Source: Allium sativum
Lineage: Eukaryota > Streptophyta > Magnoliopsida > Asparagales > Amaryllidaceae
NCBI GenBank assembly: GCA_030737875.1
Contig: CM060910.1
Coordinates: 69,324,501 to 69,388,500 of the forward strand
DNA: 64,000 bases
Direction of reading: 5' to 3'
In this document: positions 34,328 through 47,688 of the stretch, in pieces
How positions within the stretch are numbered: position 1 is the first letter of the stretch
Layout: the number at the start of each line of letters is the position of its first letter
Program-made: the position numbers and the translations under genes
The notes under the pieces: generated by a model
What the model was told of the DNA's origin: nothing
Databases searched by the model: none
Seen by the model: only the letters and a program-made list of their open reading frames with translations

Positions 34328-35699
34328 ATCAGCTTTATTTTCTTTAAACTGGAAATAACACTTTTAAGTGTTGCAAACTTTGAAAAATCATATCTTTATG
34401 GTGTGTTGACGAAATTCGATGAAACAGGAAACATTGTAACCGCAAGGAGGCTCTCTACCACATAGAAGAGACCGAGGATTTTTCTGAGCTCGCTAGGATT
34501 TTTAGCACCTCGACGACCAATATGAGATTTCTAATTGAAATGTGAATGGAAATGTCATGTATAAATTATATAAGCGAAATATCAATTATACACGTGTTGT
34601 ATACCTCATGTACATGCGTTGTGTAAGCTATATGAGCGAAGTATGAATTATACATGCATTTTATATATATTTTTTGTTGAAATGCAAGTGAAATATAGAA
34701 ATAATATATATATATGCTCCCCTCGTCCACAAACCATGGACGATATTTACTGTTGTGAAAAATTGGGTGAAAAATGCGAATGGTTGAATAATTGTTTGTG
34801 GTTGATATTGATTGGTTGTGGTTGAAAAATACCCATTGGTGATTGAAACAAATTGGAAATAATTGTGGAAATGAAAATAAAACATGCCGCCTGCGTGCGA
34901 ACTAGATGCATGAAATCCCCATTGTCAAAAACTGCGAGGTTTTAAGGTAGAGCGAGGAGTCGTACTACGGACGGTGCCGGTTTTAACTACCCTGCCGTTA
35001 TGCTGCCAAAATTTTGAATAATATTCATGTGTTAGAATTATTTTCATATATTGAAATTATTTTCATGCGTTGAAACTAAAGTCATGTGTTGAAACTATAT
35101 CCATGTGTGAAAATGCTCATGTGTTGAGAAGTGATGTGTGAAAATTAAATTCATGTGTGAATGAATAAAGTGTTTAAACATTAAAAATCACATTTTTATA
35201 ATATATGTGAAGTATGTAAAATATTCGCCTTATATATAAATAATTTCAACGATAAAAATTTCATCTTTCTTATATGAACAAACTATATAAAATATCCATG
35301 TGTGGAAATGCTCATGTGTTGAGAAGTGTGTGTGTTGGAAAGGTTCATGTGTTGAATAAAAGATCGAACAATAAAAATTACATTTTTATTAAAATTATGA
35401 TGTGTCAAAAACATTAATGTGTGGAATAAATATTTTAGATGATAAAAATACCGTTTTTATCATATATGTGATTTGCTAAAAATATGCGAGCGCTGAAATA
35501 AATATTTATGAGAGGAATATTATTTTTAACATGCATAGGAACTAAATAAAATAGTCATGTGTTGAAATATATTTTAGTTCGCCAAAATTATCATTTTTGA
35601 AATGAAGGTTAAAAATAACCACTTGTTCAAATAAATATGCATGAGTTGAAATATTCATTACTTAGCTAATGATATGATTTTTGCTTGTGTATGCAACAT

Positions 35700-36050
35700 G
35701 GAAATGAATGGTTTCTTTAAACCAAATTGAATCAAATATGAAGTTGAATGGATAATGATAAGTGATAAGAATTGCACATATGTACATGCATAGTTATTGA
35801 ACAGGTTATAGCAAAGAGGCTAGAGAAGAGGATTAAAATTGTTTGCCCAACAAATAGGTACATGTTTACTGTTTTGCTTGGGTAATGATTTTATGAGGCT
35901 GTTGGCTAGCCGCTTGGCTTTTTCTTTTTCTTTTTGAGATGAGACGCCCGTGTGGCTATTTGGGAATTTTCCCAGCCCCTCCCGTACAAAGGAAGTTACG
36001 GCGAAAGTTTCCAAAATTTAAAGGCGTTAGTGAAACATTTGAAGTGAAAA
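35700..36050 (+). repeat. Interior-derived segment inside the solo LTR
   Basis: The reverse complement resembles 54560-54840 of element A's interior and about 44000-44230 of B's. Shared landmarks are the CCCGTACAAAGG end, the lysine-type TCTTTTTCTTTTT run, AGCCGCTTGGC, AATAGGTACATGTTTAC and GGCTAGAGAAGAGG, in the same order and same element sense. In elements A, B and 1 this text lies outside the LTR, next to the polypurine tract. Its presence in an LTR is unexpected. Confidence 0.7.
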
Positions 36051-36063
36051 CGATTTAGAAATC

Positions 36064-36560
36064 TTCGAATGAACTATATTTATATAAATATATAAATATA
36101 AATAAAATTAAAACGAATCGTGGCCATGCAGTTCGTGTTTTGAAGCCGTGATTTCAAACGACTAGTGCGGGAAATCCGACCATCGGATTTTCCCAAAACC
36201 ACAACCGTTAGGTTCGCCTTGGAAATATCTTTCCAACGGCACCAACTTTGTAAAGATCCGACGGTTGGATTCTCTGGAATGTTTAATTCAAATCTGAAGA
36301 AAAACAATGGTAGAATCGATTATATTTATATATAAATATAAATATAATTAAATTAAATCGAATAACGACGCTTCTGTTCGTATTTTAAAATCGTAACTTC
36401 AAACGACTAGAGTGGGAAATCCGACCGTCGGATTTTCCCAAAACTGAAACCGTTGGATTCGTTTTGAAAAGATCTTTCTAATGGAATAAAATTTGTGAAG
36501 ATCCAACAGTTAGATTTTCGGATATGTTTAAAACAAATTTAGTGAAAAACAGCGCCAGTG
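36064..36560. repeat. Tandem duplication with palindromes in the solo LTR
   Basis: Reverse-complement counterpart of 2403-2899. Palindromes around TCCGA/TCGGA lie at 36169-36194 and 36414-36439, each followed by AACCGTTRG and a TCTTTCCAA/TCTTTCTAA phrase. Confidence 0.8.
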
Positions 36561-38518
36561 CCTCGGCACGACCTGAAACTTCGTTTAATTAAATATAGCC
36601 GATTTTAAATAAATAAAAATGGCGATATATCGTTATACAATATTATAAGCGATATATAGTGGAAATAAACCAATTTTGCTGTGATTGCTTGATATGTGAT
36701 GGTTGAATATATTTAACATGAAAATATATTAAGGAACTGAAATTTGAATGTTGAGTAATTTAACCATGTGAAGAATTGATTTGAAAATCTAAATATACGT
36801 GGATTATTTGAAAAGGCCGAGTTGATTCTCATTTCAAATAATCGATCGATGGTGAGAAGTCGAAGAGATGAAGACGGTTCAAGACCGACGATCTTCACAT
36901 TGGATGGATGGGCGCTACTGATGCTCGTGATTGGAGTAGCTACCTTGAAGGAGCTGAAGTAGTAGTCGTCCTGAAGTATTGTTGATTGTGCGGATATGCG
37001 AGGAATTTGGTGCCTCTGGTTTCGTTCAAACCCAGAACGAACTTGTAAATGGACTGTGTGTCTGACATTGGATTTTGTTCTGTACTGATTGATCTCTATT
37101 AAATATATATCTGTTTTGCGGCGGAGAATTTATTCTCTTGCTTAACGCCCTTCTCTGAGACGTACGAGCTTAGAGGTTATATATCGATAGAAATCAGTCG
37201 CATAGAGTGAATTGCCTGTGTGGCACGCCTAAGTGGCATATTATCAAGGCTTCTATTACAAAGCAAAGTCTTGTGGTTGATGATCAAATCATGGTCTGTG
37301 TGACGTAGCTTTGTGTATAACGTGAATTCGCGAGCCTCACACCCCGGTATGAGTCAAAAACGGGAGAAGGACCCAAGGAGTGCACGACGTTTCTTTCTAG
37401 CTATGGTGGTGTCAGGGATCTACCAGCCCTGACATTTATATCTATTTTCACCTGTGTGGTTGTTGGAATGCGAGGCGCCTCGATTATAGGTCTGCAAGGA
37501 CCGGGAAACGTGTGTTCAGGAATTGCTAATCCTCAAAAGTATGGGAGGACCGACCTTGGAGGATCCATGGATTGCTGTGTTTGGTCCTGGGACATTTGCT
37601 AGAGTGCCTCGAACGGAGAGGAGCTTGCCTCTTGCCTCGACTCATGATGGAATCCAATTTCCAATACGAAATTGCGGATGTGATTGTATTACTAGTATGG
37701 CGACATAGTAGATGGTAGCTATGCCGCCTAGGATTCATATTTATGATTGAATCGCGTTTGAAACATATATGCACTAGTAATAATATAAAACACTTTTGTT
37801 TTATGCGTATGAAGCATTTTTGGCCATTATAAGGTAAAACTCTATCCTCCGGCTTGCGTTGCATTGTGTGATGGGACCTGAGTCTTATAATGCTTCATTT
37901 TTATAAAAGCAATGCGATGATTTAGTCATTTACTTTATTTCATGCACTAGCACTCATTGGAGTAAACCCGTTCCGCGAAAGTGGCGTGGTCCTTTGATTT
38001 GCCTTATTATTGTTGTTTAATAGGTTAAGTAGATTTCTCATACCAGTCCCATGACTGACTCGTAGTTTGTTTCACCTTGCAAACTCGGGTGCCCTCATTT
38101 TCACACTGGTAGCCTAGTTACAGGTAGTTGACATATTTTGGCTTGGCACCGCGGTAGAGGTGCACTTTTGGACTCAGGCGAGGCATGACTACATTGTGAT
38201 GATTGTGACTTTTCCGCCATTATTGTATATGTATTATGATTCCGCCACTGGTGATGTAGACTGATGTTTAGTTTATGTATTCTCTGTGTATGATTCCGCC
38301 ACCGGCGATGTTGACTGATTATGTACTGTTATGCACTAAGTAGTATCCTGCACTGTGCTCTCTGATGTGGTGATATATATGTAATTTCGCTGTCATATGT
38401 GTGTAAATTATTCTATTTCTTGTTTATGCTATTATCTGTGATCTACTTATGATGATTAATGTGTTATATTCCAATGATTATCCTTAACACCGTGTCACGG
38501 GGTTTTGGGATCGTCACA

Positions 38519-38523
38519 CTAGC
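38519..38523. repeat. Target-site duplication CTAGC, right
   Basis: Second copy of CTAGC, directly after the solo LTR terminus TCACA. Element B's LTR sequence resumes with CTACCATGTC. Confidence 0.95.
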
Positions 38524-41500
38524 CTACCATGTCTTAGGGTCAGTACGCATCGACCCTTGGAGCATCAGGGCTGGTCCACACTTACGTTAGTGGATTAATA
38601 ATTCCTGAACCATACGTTTCCTCGCCTTATGGGGCGTAGTAGTCAGTATGTCGACCATTTCATCCACTATCCCCGTATTGGCCGATATAACTGAGGTGTC
38701 TTGCTATCCATCAAATAATATGCAACATCCACATGAGTAAAATGTTTAGGCTCTATACCATGACACCACTCCTAGCTAAAAAGAAATACATGTCCTCCCT
38801 GAGGTCTTCTCCCATTTCTGGTTCACACCGGGGTGTGAGGCTCGTGAATTAACGCTATACACAAAGCTGTGCTATTTAAATTCGTGCTTTGATCATCAAC
38901 CACAAGGCTCTACTTTTCAACAAAAGCCTAGATCCATGCCACTTAGCATGCAATACAGTCAATCCATACCGTACCACTGATTTCTGCCAATATATAACCT
39001 CTAACCTCATACGTCTCAGAGAATGGCGTTAAGCAAGAGAATAAATTCTCCGCTGCCAAACAGATATATATTTAGCAGAGATCAACGAACACAGTATAAA
39101 GGAATACAATGTAAGGCACACTATCCAGTTACAAGTCCGTTCTGGGTCTGAACGAAACCAGAGGCACCTTATTCCTCGTCCCATATGTCCAATACAGGAG
39201 AGAGGACCTCACATATCCAGTCGATCACCAAGTATGTCTAGACGATCACCACTTATTACCTTGACTCAGGTGTACAACACAATCAAGACATCGGTAGTCA
39301 TCCAAAGGATGTGAAGATATCCAGTCTTCAACCACCGTCTTTATCGTCGACTTATCGTCATATCAATTATTCAGAATGGGATAAACTCGTTCTTTCCGAA
39401 TAACTCGCATATCTCAAAACCGAGTGCAATAAAAACACAACATACGCCTCATTCCAATCTAGAATATTCTTTTATTCAAATACTCTATACACAATTTTAA
39501 ACCAAGTTAAGGTTTTCCAAACTAGTCGGGATTAGCAAACCTTACCGAAATAATCATTTGTTTTATTTCCCATTCCCTACCTATTTATCCCATGGAGCAA
39601 AACTGGTAGTACTCAATATCTAACACCACGGTGTTATCGGTAAAATTAATTACCATTTCCCATTCAAATTTAATTAAAGATTTGACTATCGCTTGGAGGA
39701 AAACTGGTGATACTCCATTCTCGATCATTTCCAAAATTTGAAAATTTAAATTATCACATTCACTTTTCACTCTAATTAAAGATTCATTAAAACTCCACTT
39801 AGTTTTGATATCCAAAAATCATTATATAATGATTATTCAAATTAAGGAAATAAATCATGTCTTTAACTGGGTTAAAGAACTAATGTCATTTAGAACACAG
39901 TTCATGATAATCCCAAAAGCACATTCCATTAACTACGGAATTTTCATGGAAAAAAAATCAATATATAATCGATATCAATTTTCGTATCTGACTAATAATA
40001 TAGATGGAATAACGACAAAGTCTTTTGAATTCCATATATATTAATAGTCTTCCTCCACAGAAACTCACTTCGATTATTACCAAATCGAATTCCATTCAAT
40101 TCCAATATATTAAATTGGATAACTTTACTTTGGAAATTTCCATTAAATATTGATAAAAAGATTTATAAATTCCAAATCACGATTCACTGATAATTTAAGT
40201 TAAAGAACGAATGTCATTTAAAACACAGTTCATGATAAACGCACAATCAACTTTCGTTTCAGTTCCAATTAAATGTTAATTAATAGGTAAACTAGTCTAA
40301 ATCTTAATTAAAAGATGTATTCTTTTCTCAAATGGGTTTAAGAACAGTGTTAATGAAGACACCATTCAACACAAACCCAAAATCCAATTTAATATCAAAT
40401 ACAAGGCCCTGAATAGAAATTATATCAGCTTATGGTCAATATCAAATTCTGAAACTAACGGATATCGTATTGGGAATAACGATATTTATATCTTCCAAAT
40501 TCCCATAACAATATCCGTTTAGACACGAAATCCAATATCGAAATATTCCAAGGATTATTTCCATTCCAATCCAATCCAATTTATTCATTGGAAAAATGTT
40601 ATCATTTTAAAACGATTTCAAATCCAATTTATTTCTTTTAAAAATATTGGATTATTATACTAGTTAATAACTAGTTCATTTTGATAAAAATATATTATTA
40701 TCCTCTCAAATATGGAATTTTTCATCCCAACTCTTTTCAAATCATTTATTATGATTTTACACAAATTATTAATGTTTTTAATAATTTTATCAAGGCCCGT
40801 ACAGTCTGTTTCCAATAACGGCCACCAAACTACGTTCATAGCGACCTTTTCCAAATTTGATTTGGACATAATTCCAAATCCCATCGTTAGATTTCAAATC
40901 TCTTATATTCATTGTAAAGCTCTTTTCGATACGAACCCAATGGTTCTGGTTTTAGGAGAATCTGACAGTCGGATTTCCTGTAATGTCAATTCGAAGTCAA
41001 TGGTCGAAATACGCAAACGGTCGCGGCGCGGCACTTTCTATTCAAGCCATTAATATATATTATAAATATTATATATATTTCTTTGATTTCCATTTAAATC
41101 GTATTTTATAAATCGTTTTATAAATTCGTTTATAAATTCGTTTTAAAATGATTCCCACTTTCACTTCAATTTTAAATCAAAATTGAATACTCTTCATCAT
41201 TATAATCTTTAAATGATTATATTTTCAAAATATCAGATTTTGAAATCTTTTCCTTTTCGATATTCATTATAATAATGAATAAAATAGATATAAATATCGT
41301 CTGCGTTAAAATGGCGCAAATCTAATCAACACGGCTTCACATATTTCAATATTTTCATGTCTATCCCAAATCGGACATCAAAATCATATTTTATTCCTTT
41401 ATTGAATATTATTTTAAAGTATTCGTTATTTTAAAATATTTTCTTATTTTAAAATATTCGTTCCTTTTGAATTGGAATCAGACCCAATCAATTACCATAT

Positions 41501-42289
41501 AATTTATTTATATGGATTTCATACAACACATGTACACAACAAAAATGACAAACTATCATCTAGAGTGCATTACACAACTGCATTAGCAACAATATAAATA
41601 ATTAACGCTTACAATAGTCTGTCAACCAATCGATTGACATATAACTAAACAATTGGGATTAGTGTATGCCAAATATCATCCCAATACCCGTGTGGAGTTT
41701 CAAACAACAAATACTGAATATTATTTGTGCAGTTGGGTGATGTGCTAAATTTATCTTCTCAATCAATATCAGATAAATAGGTGTACATAAACAAATCATC
41801 CAATTTGTAAATAAATATTTATTTCCATTTCAGGAGAATTTTATGTCGTTCATATATACGTTAAAAAATATATTTTTAACGATAAAAAATTTGTCTCAAC
41901 ACTTAAACTATTTTTAATAGTTCATACATACATTAAAAATTATATTTTTAATGGATAAATATTTAGTTTAGAAAATTTTGGCATTATAACAGCGCGATAT
42001 TAGAACCGGAGTGATGTCTAGCACTATCCCTCTCCTGATACTGGCTCGCGCCATACACAACCAATTCAATCAATCACAAAACCACAATACAATTCATAAC
42101 CACAATACAGTCAATTTTCGCAATACAATCCAAATAAACAACTATGGTTTGTACAATAAATAGTGATGGGGGCTACTAAGCCCCGTCTGCAACCTAGTAT
42201 ACATTTAACTGTAAATTGATTTGAGTGAGGAAGAGTTCTCACCTTCGGTTTCCACTCCGTCATCCTTTGAATGTTAATCATAAATTCTC

Positions 42290-42600
42290 CAGGAATCCTG
42301 CATGTCTCTTTCATAAATAACATACATAAGTTAAAAATGATATTTTTATCTATCGAATAATTATTTCGTAGCTTTACTATTTTATAAATAGTATACATAC
42401 GATAAAAATCATATTTTTATCTTTCTAAAAGTAATTTCGTAGTATGACTATTTTATAAATAGTATACGATAAAAATCATATTTTTATCTAACTAAAAATT
42501 ATATTTTTATCTAAATAAAAATCATATCTTTATCTAACTAAAAATCATATCTTTATATAATTAAAAATCAGATTTTTATCTAATTAAAAAAGTCAGAAAA
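42290..42600. repeat. AT minisatellite in B's LTR (AAAAATCATATTTTTA units)
   Basis: The core AAAATCATATTTTTATCT recurs about every 25-60 bases (near 42335, 42405, 42470, 42495, 42520, 42545, 42568). It lies just beyond the donor-like site in element sense. Related arrays lie at the same place in element A (52590-53190, 60300-60860). Confidence 0.7.
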
Positions 42601-42605
42601 CTCAC

Positions 42606-42960
42606 TGTTTTCGATCGGAGGAGGGGATGCTCGCACGGTACCCTGGAGGTGGGGGTGCTCGTGATGGCGCAGATGGTCAAGGAGACGTTGTGGCCGGCGG
42701 CGGGGCCCACACTGGTCCGAGCAGCGGTTTTAAAGGGGGGTTTAGGGCTTGGGGTTGGAGAAGAAGAAGGAGAGAGGGAAGATGAGGCACGACAGGGGAG
42801 GGGGAGGCCGGATATCGGCGGCGCCGGTGCGGTTGGAGCGGCGACGAAAGATCTGGGGGAGGGAGCGGCGGTGAACGAGATCGTCGGTCCCTTTTATCTT
42901 TTATTTCTAATCGGGTTTGACTGAGGAAAGGGGGGATAAGGGTTATATAATTTATATAAT
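42606..42960 (-). promoter_or_regulatory. Promoter-like region and GC-rich leader, B 3' LTR
   Basis: In element sense TATATAAATTATATAAC (about 42940-42956) is followed by a C/T-rich leader and a strongly GC-rich block. The block ends at AAACA/GTGAGTT, with donor GT at 42605-42604. The AT-rich minisatellite begins right after. The small ORF on the plus strand here is antisense to the element. Confidence 0.45.
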
Positions 42961-43845
42961 TATTTTAATTTAATTTCCAAAAATGTTAGATTTTTATTCG
43001 AACTCCAAATCGAACCCAAAGACTGTCGTCCCTAGCTAATTACCCCCATTCCGAACACAATGGGATATTTCCATAAGCCAATTCGACTGTTACGGTTAGT
43101 TTTCATCAAAATTAAAATATAAACTAATACAACGTTCAAAATTGATTTCAACGTACATTTTAAATTACCGGGGCCACATACCGACTCAAAAAATTCCATA
43201 AAAATAAATCTTGCTATGTTTTGACGATACGGTCCTAACAAAACTAATTTCATCGAATTTGAAGGCCGTTTGAAAAATGTCCTTTTCCCAGTCGATTATT
43301 ATCAAACTGAAACTACCAAACGCGTTTACATTCACCACGCTCACATATTAACTCCAAAAATTATGAAAATTGGAATCCAGTAATAATTTGACATTCCAGA
43401 TCCAACAAAAGTTGTTTCACCGAAAACGGAGGTCGTTTGCAAAATGACTACTTTTAAGGGTTATATATTGTATAAAATATATATAAATTGCATAGCGACT
43501 ATTCTGAATTTTAAACTGGACATAAATTACAGTTTATATTATGAAATCGGGATTTTTCATATTCGTTAGAAATATATAATTAAATAGATTCAAGTTTTTC
43601 TGGTTTTACAGAAATCCGATTTATTCTGAATTCTATACCTTCATTTGAAATTTGAAATCGAATTTTCAAACTACCGCGCCATTTCAGGCTCATTTTATAA
43701 TTAAAATAAATTTGTACATTCTAACTTTGATTAAAATAAATTTTTAGTCGTTATTGTTTAAACTAAATCATTTTAAATATTCAAAATCAATTAAAATGGC
43801 TGAAATAAAAATTTTAAACTGGTTCTGAAAATCCGAGTTGTTACA

Positions 43846-44892
43846 ATCTCAACCACTTAGAATCTTTTCGTCCTGGAAAAGGAACACAGCTGAAAGTTGT
43901 TTAACTAACCAACTCAACTTTCATTCTTCAACTTTTCAATTCTAAGAATTTTCTAAATCTTCAAAAAAATTGGCTAACACCCTAAATTTTCGGAAAATTT
44001 CGCCACAACCTCCTTTGTACGGGTTGATATTTAAAACCGCAACTTACCTCACAGGGCGCTCGTCAATCCAAAAGAAAAGGTAAAAGCCAATCAGCTCATA
44101 AAATCTTCAAAACCCAAGAAATACAGTAAACATGTACCTATTTGTCGGGCATACAATTTTATTCCTTTTCTTAGCTTCCTTGCTATGACATGTTCAAGCA
44201 TATATATGTACATGTATGCAATTTCAATCAAATTTTGAATCAGTTCATTAATAAATTCAATTTGGCTAAATTTCACCTTTCCTTTGTCATATTGGTTTTA
44301 TTAGTGGAATTAATAATCATCCATCACAACCAACAATCAATTAGTTGATTAACTTTTCAATCGTATATATTTAATATATATATATATATATATATATACT
44401 CAAAAATCCAATTTTTTAGTGCCAAATCACAACAATAAACCCTATCTAGTTTTGGTTCTTACACCAGTCATTTGGAAATATATAGACATCCCACTTTCGA
44501 GACTCGAATATAAATACTGATAATGTGGCCGCATCACCAGAATTATCCTCGGGCGACTAGAGTGTGATTCCATATCTATCCAGTATATTTGAGACTTCGA
44601 ACACACGTTAATTACGCGTATATTCAAAATCGTCGTATACTCGATTGTCCAATCCAATTTAAAATAAAATATTCAAATACGTATAATAAGGTTTAAATTT
44701 TCAAAACAAAATTCTTTTTCATTTTTATTTTAAAAATAGCACCCTTTGAAACTCATTCTAGGATACTACTGATCCCATCTCTAACGAGTCATTCTCATTG
44801 GATGTTACTAATCCAACCTCTGATGAATTCTTTTGTTTGGTTCTAATGTGTCTTGTTCTCGAGCTCTGTAAACAAAAGATCTGATACCAGGA
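43846..44892 (-). other. Non-coding interior of element B
   Basis: About 1.05 kb between the LTRs. The tract next to the 3' LTR (ATCTCAACCACTTAGAAT) is the polypurine tract decayed by several changes from ATCTCCCCCACTTAAAAT. Shared text with element A and element 1 follows: CTTTTCGTCC, AAAGTTGTTTAACTAACCAA, CCTCCTTTGTACGGG and CATGTACCTATTTGTCGGGCA. A (TA)n run is at 44374-44398. No reading frame resembles gag or pol. Confidence 0.8.
44878..44889 (-). other. Primer-binding site of element B
   Basis: In element sense TGGTATCAGATC, one change from the initiator tRNA-Met site. Three bases from the 5' LTR end at 44893. Confidence 0.88.
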
Positions 44893-47688
44893 TGAAACGA
44901 CCCAAACTTCCCTTATTAGGAAAGCCCGGATTGAGTTGAGAACATGACAAATCAGAAAACAAATGAAAGAACATTTCATTGCTATCACAACAATTACATC
45001 AGAGTACGAGAATATAACAGAGTCTAAATAAATAATATACATCAGAAAATATCATTGATTTAAAATACATTACGTAGCAGCAAAAAAATAGTACATAACA
45101 CAACTGAAAGAGATACATGGATACAAAGTTTTCCAAATATAACTCCAGCTGTAAACCGGGTCCTGTAAAATTGAAATCTGCAAAACTAAAACAACTAGCT
45201 GTCCGTGTGGAAAATAGGGGCACCCAGAGTTTTGGCTAAAACAATAAACTCCAGGTCAGTCATGGGATTGGTGTGAGAACTAAAACAGGTATCTAAAACT
45301 TTACTTTAAAAATAAAGTAAATCAAGGGACCGAGCCGTATAACACAGAACGGGTTTTCTACAAGAATACCAGTGCATAAACATTTCATAAACAACACAAT
45401 GCTTTTCGAAAAATGAAGCTATTATAAGACTCAGGTCCCATCACACAATGCAACGCAACCTAGAAGATAGAATTTTCTCTTATAATAGCCAAATATGCTT
45501 GGTACGCATAAAACAATTCATTTTGATATTACTATAAGTGTATAGTGTCAAAATCAACTTCAAATATAAATGTACCAATTATAGACGGCATAGTATCCCA
45601 TGCTACTATGTTTCCATACAAGTTCTGCAATTAAAACCAAAATGTCATGTAATGGAAATTGGATTCCATCTATGAACCAAGGCAAGGGATCATCCTTACC
45701 GAATTTGAGACAATCTAGCCTACCATGTCTCAGGGTCATAACGCATCGACCCTTGGAGCGTCAGGGTCAGTCCACACTTACGTTAGTGGATTAATAATTT
45801 CTGAACAAAACGTTTTCTCTCCCTAGGGAGTGTAATGGTCAGTATGTCAACCATATCATTGATTGGCCCCGTAGTGACCTATATAACCGAGGCGCCCCGC
45901 TGTCCATCAAATAATATACAACATCCACACGAGTAAAATGTCTGGGCTCCACACCATGACACCACTCCTAGCTAGAAATAAAGACATGTCCTCCCTAAGG
46001 TCCTCTCCCATTTCTAGTTCACACTGGGGTGTGAGGCTTGCGAATTAACGCTATACACAAAGCTATGATATTTAAAGTCGTGCTTTGATCATCAACCACA
46101 AGACTCTACTTTTCAGTAAAAGCCTTGATCCATGCCACTCAGTATGCCACATAGTCAATCTATACCGTACCACTGATTTCTGCCAATATATAACCTCTAA
46201 GCTCATACATCTCAGAGAAGGGTGTTAAACAAGAGAATAAATTCTCCGCCACCGAGCAGATATATATTTAGCAGAGATCAACAAATACAGTATTAAGGAA
46301 GACATTGTCATATACACTATCCATTTACAAGTCCGTTCTGGGTCTGAACGAAACTGGAGGCACCTTATTCCTTGTCCCATATGTCCAATACAGGAGAGAG
46401 GCCCTCGCATATCTAGTCGATCTCCAAGTATGTCTGGACGATCACCACTTATTACCTTATCTCAGGTGTATAGCCCAATCGAGACATCAGTAATCATCCA
46501 AACGATGTGAAGACCTCCGGTCATCAACCACCATCTTCATCGTCGACTTAGCGTCATATCAATTATTAAGAATGGGATAAACCTGGTCTTTTTGAATAAC
46601 TCGCGTATCTCAAAAACAAGTGTCATAGAAACACAACGTACGCCTCATTCCAATCCAGAATATTCTTTTATTCAAATATTCTATTCACAATTTTTAACCA
46701 AATTAAGGTTTTCTAAATTAGTCGGGATTAGCGAACCTTACCGAAATAATCATTTGTTTTATTTCCCAATCCCAACCTATTTATCCCGTGGGTTAAAACC
46801 GGTAGTACTCCATTTCTAACACCATGGTGTTATCGGTAAAATTAATTACCATTTACCGTTCAAATCTAACTAAATATTTAATTATCGCTTGGAGCAAAAC
46901 TAGTGATACTCCATTCTTGATCATTTCCCAAATTTGATAATTTAAATTATCACATTCAATTTTCACTCTAATTAAATATTCATTAAAACCCCACTGAGTT
47001 TTAATCTCCAAAAATCATTATATAATGATTATTCAAATTTAGGAAATAAATCTTGTCGTTAATTGGGTTAAAGAACTAATGTCATTTAAAACACAGTTCA
47101 CGATAAACACAAAAGAACATTCCATTAACTATGGAATCTTCATGGAAAACAAAACAATATATAATCGATATCAATTTCCGTATCGGGCTAATAATATAAA
47201 TGGAATAACGACAAAGCCTTTTAAATTCCACATATATATCAATAGTCTTCCTCTACAGAAACCCACTTCGATTATTACCAAATCGAATTCCATTCAATTC
47301 CAATATATTAAATTGGAAAACATTACTTTGAAAATTTTCCATTAAATCATAATAAAAATATTTATAAATTCCAAATCACATTTCACTATTAATTTGATTT
47401 AAAGAACGAATGTCATTTAAAACATAGTTCACGATAAACCGACAATCAACTTTCATTCCAATTCCAATTAAATGTTAATTAATTGGTAAACTTCTCTAAA
47501 TCTTAATTAAAAGATGTATTCTTTTCTCAACCGGGTTTAAGAACAGTCTTAATGAAGAAACCATTCATGACAAAACCAAAATTAAATTTAATATCAAATA
47601 CAAGCCCCAGAATAAAATTTATATCGGCTTATATTCAATATCAAATTCTGAAACAAATGGATATCGTATTGGGAATAATGATATCTGT
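44893..47688 (-). repeat. 5' LTR of element B, part 1
   Basis: Starts TGAAACGACCCAAACTTCCC. It runs parallel to 32780-33603 plus 38524-40480 of the 3' LTR and is cut by element A after GATATCTGT. The distal conserved block is at about 46332-46490. It carries the uninterrupted version of the solo-LTR target at about 45712. Confidence 0.9.
47684..47688. repeat. Target-site duplication TCTGT, left
   Basis: TCTGT directly before the TG of element A. Repeated at 62107-62111. Confidence 0.96.

Larger units (their letters stand above)
33609..38518 (+). mobile_element. Solo LTR of the element 1 type (4.9 kb)
   Basis: Begins TGTAACAACCCGGAAAAT and ends GGGATCGTCACA, flanked by perfect CTAGC duplications. 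It is in plus orientation, the reverse of elements 1, A and B. It aligns in pieces with the LTRs of element 1. The U3 lacks about 550 bp, because CAAGCCAATTTA joins directly to AACTAGTTTTGTTGGGA. The GC-rich leader has a different sequence (33975-34325). The AT repeat part is longer. A ~350-bp piece resembles the interior of elements A and B (about 35700-36050). The duplicated palindrome unit (36064-36560) and distal block are kept. It arose by LTR-LTR recombination after insertion into B. Confidence 0.92.
32780..43845 (-). repeat. 3' LTR of element B, interrupted
   Basis: Starts TGAAACGACCC and ends GAGTTGTTACA on the plus strand. The piece 33604-38523 is foreign (solo LTR with its duplication), leaving about 6.15 kb. 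38519-43845 is matched by 45720-47688 and then 62112-64000 of the 5' LTR. Modules in element sense: U3, leader (42925-42606), a block of AAAAATCATATTTTTA repeats (about 42290-42600), a palindrome (40955-40978) and the distal conserved block (39136-39290). Confidence 0.88.

Noticed and set aside
42649..42924. 91-codon plus-strand Gly/Glu-rich ORF
   Set aside because: Antisense to the GC-rich leader of element B's LTR. Composition alone explains the open frame.
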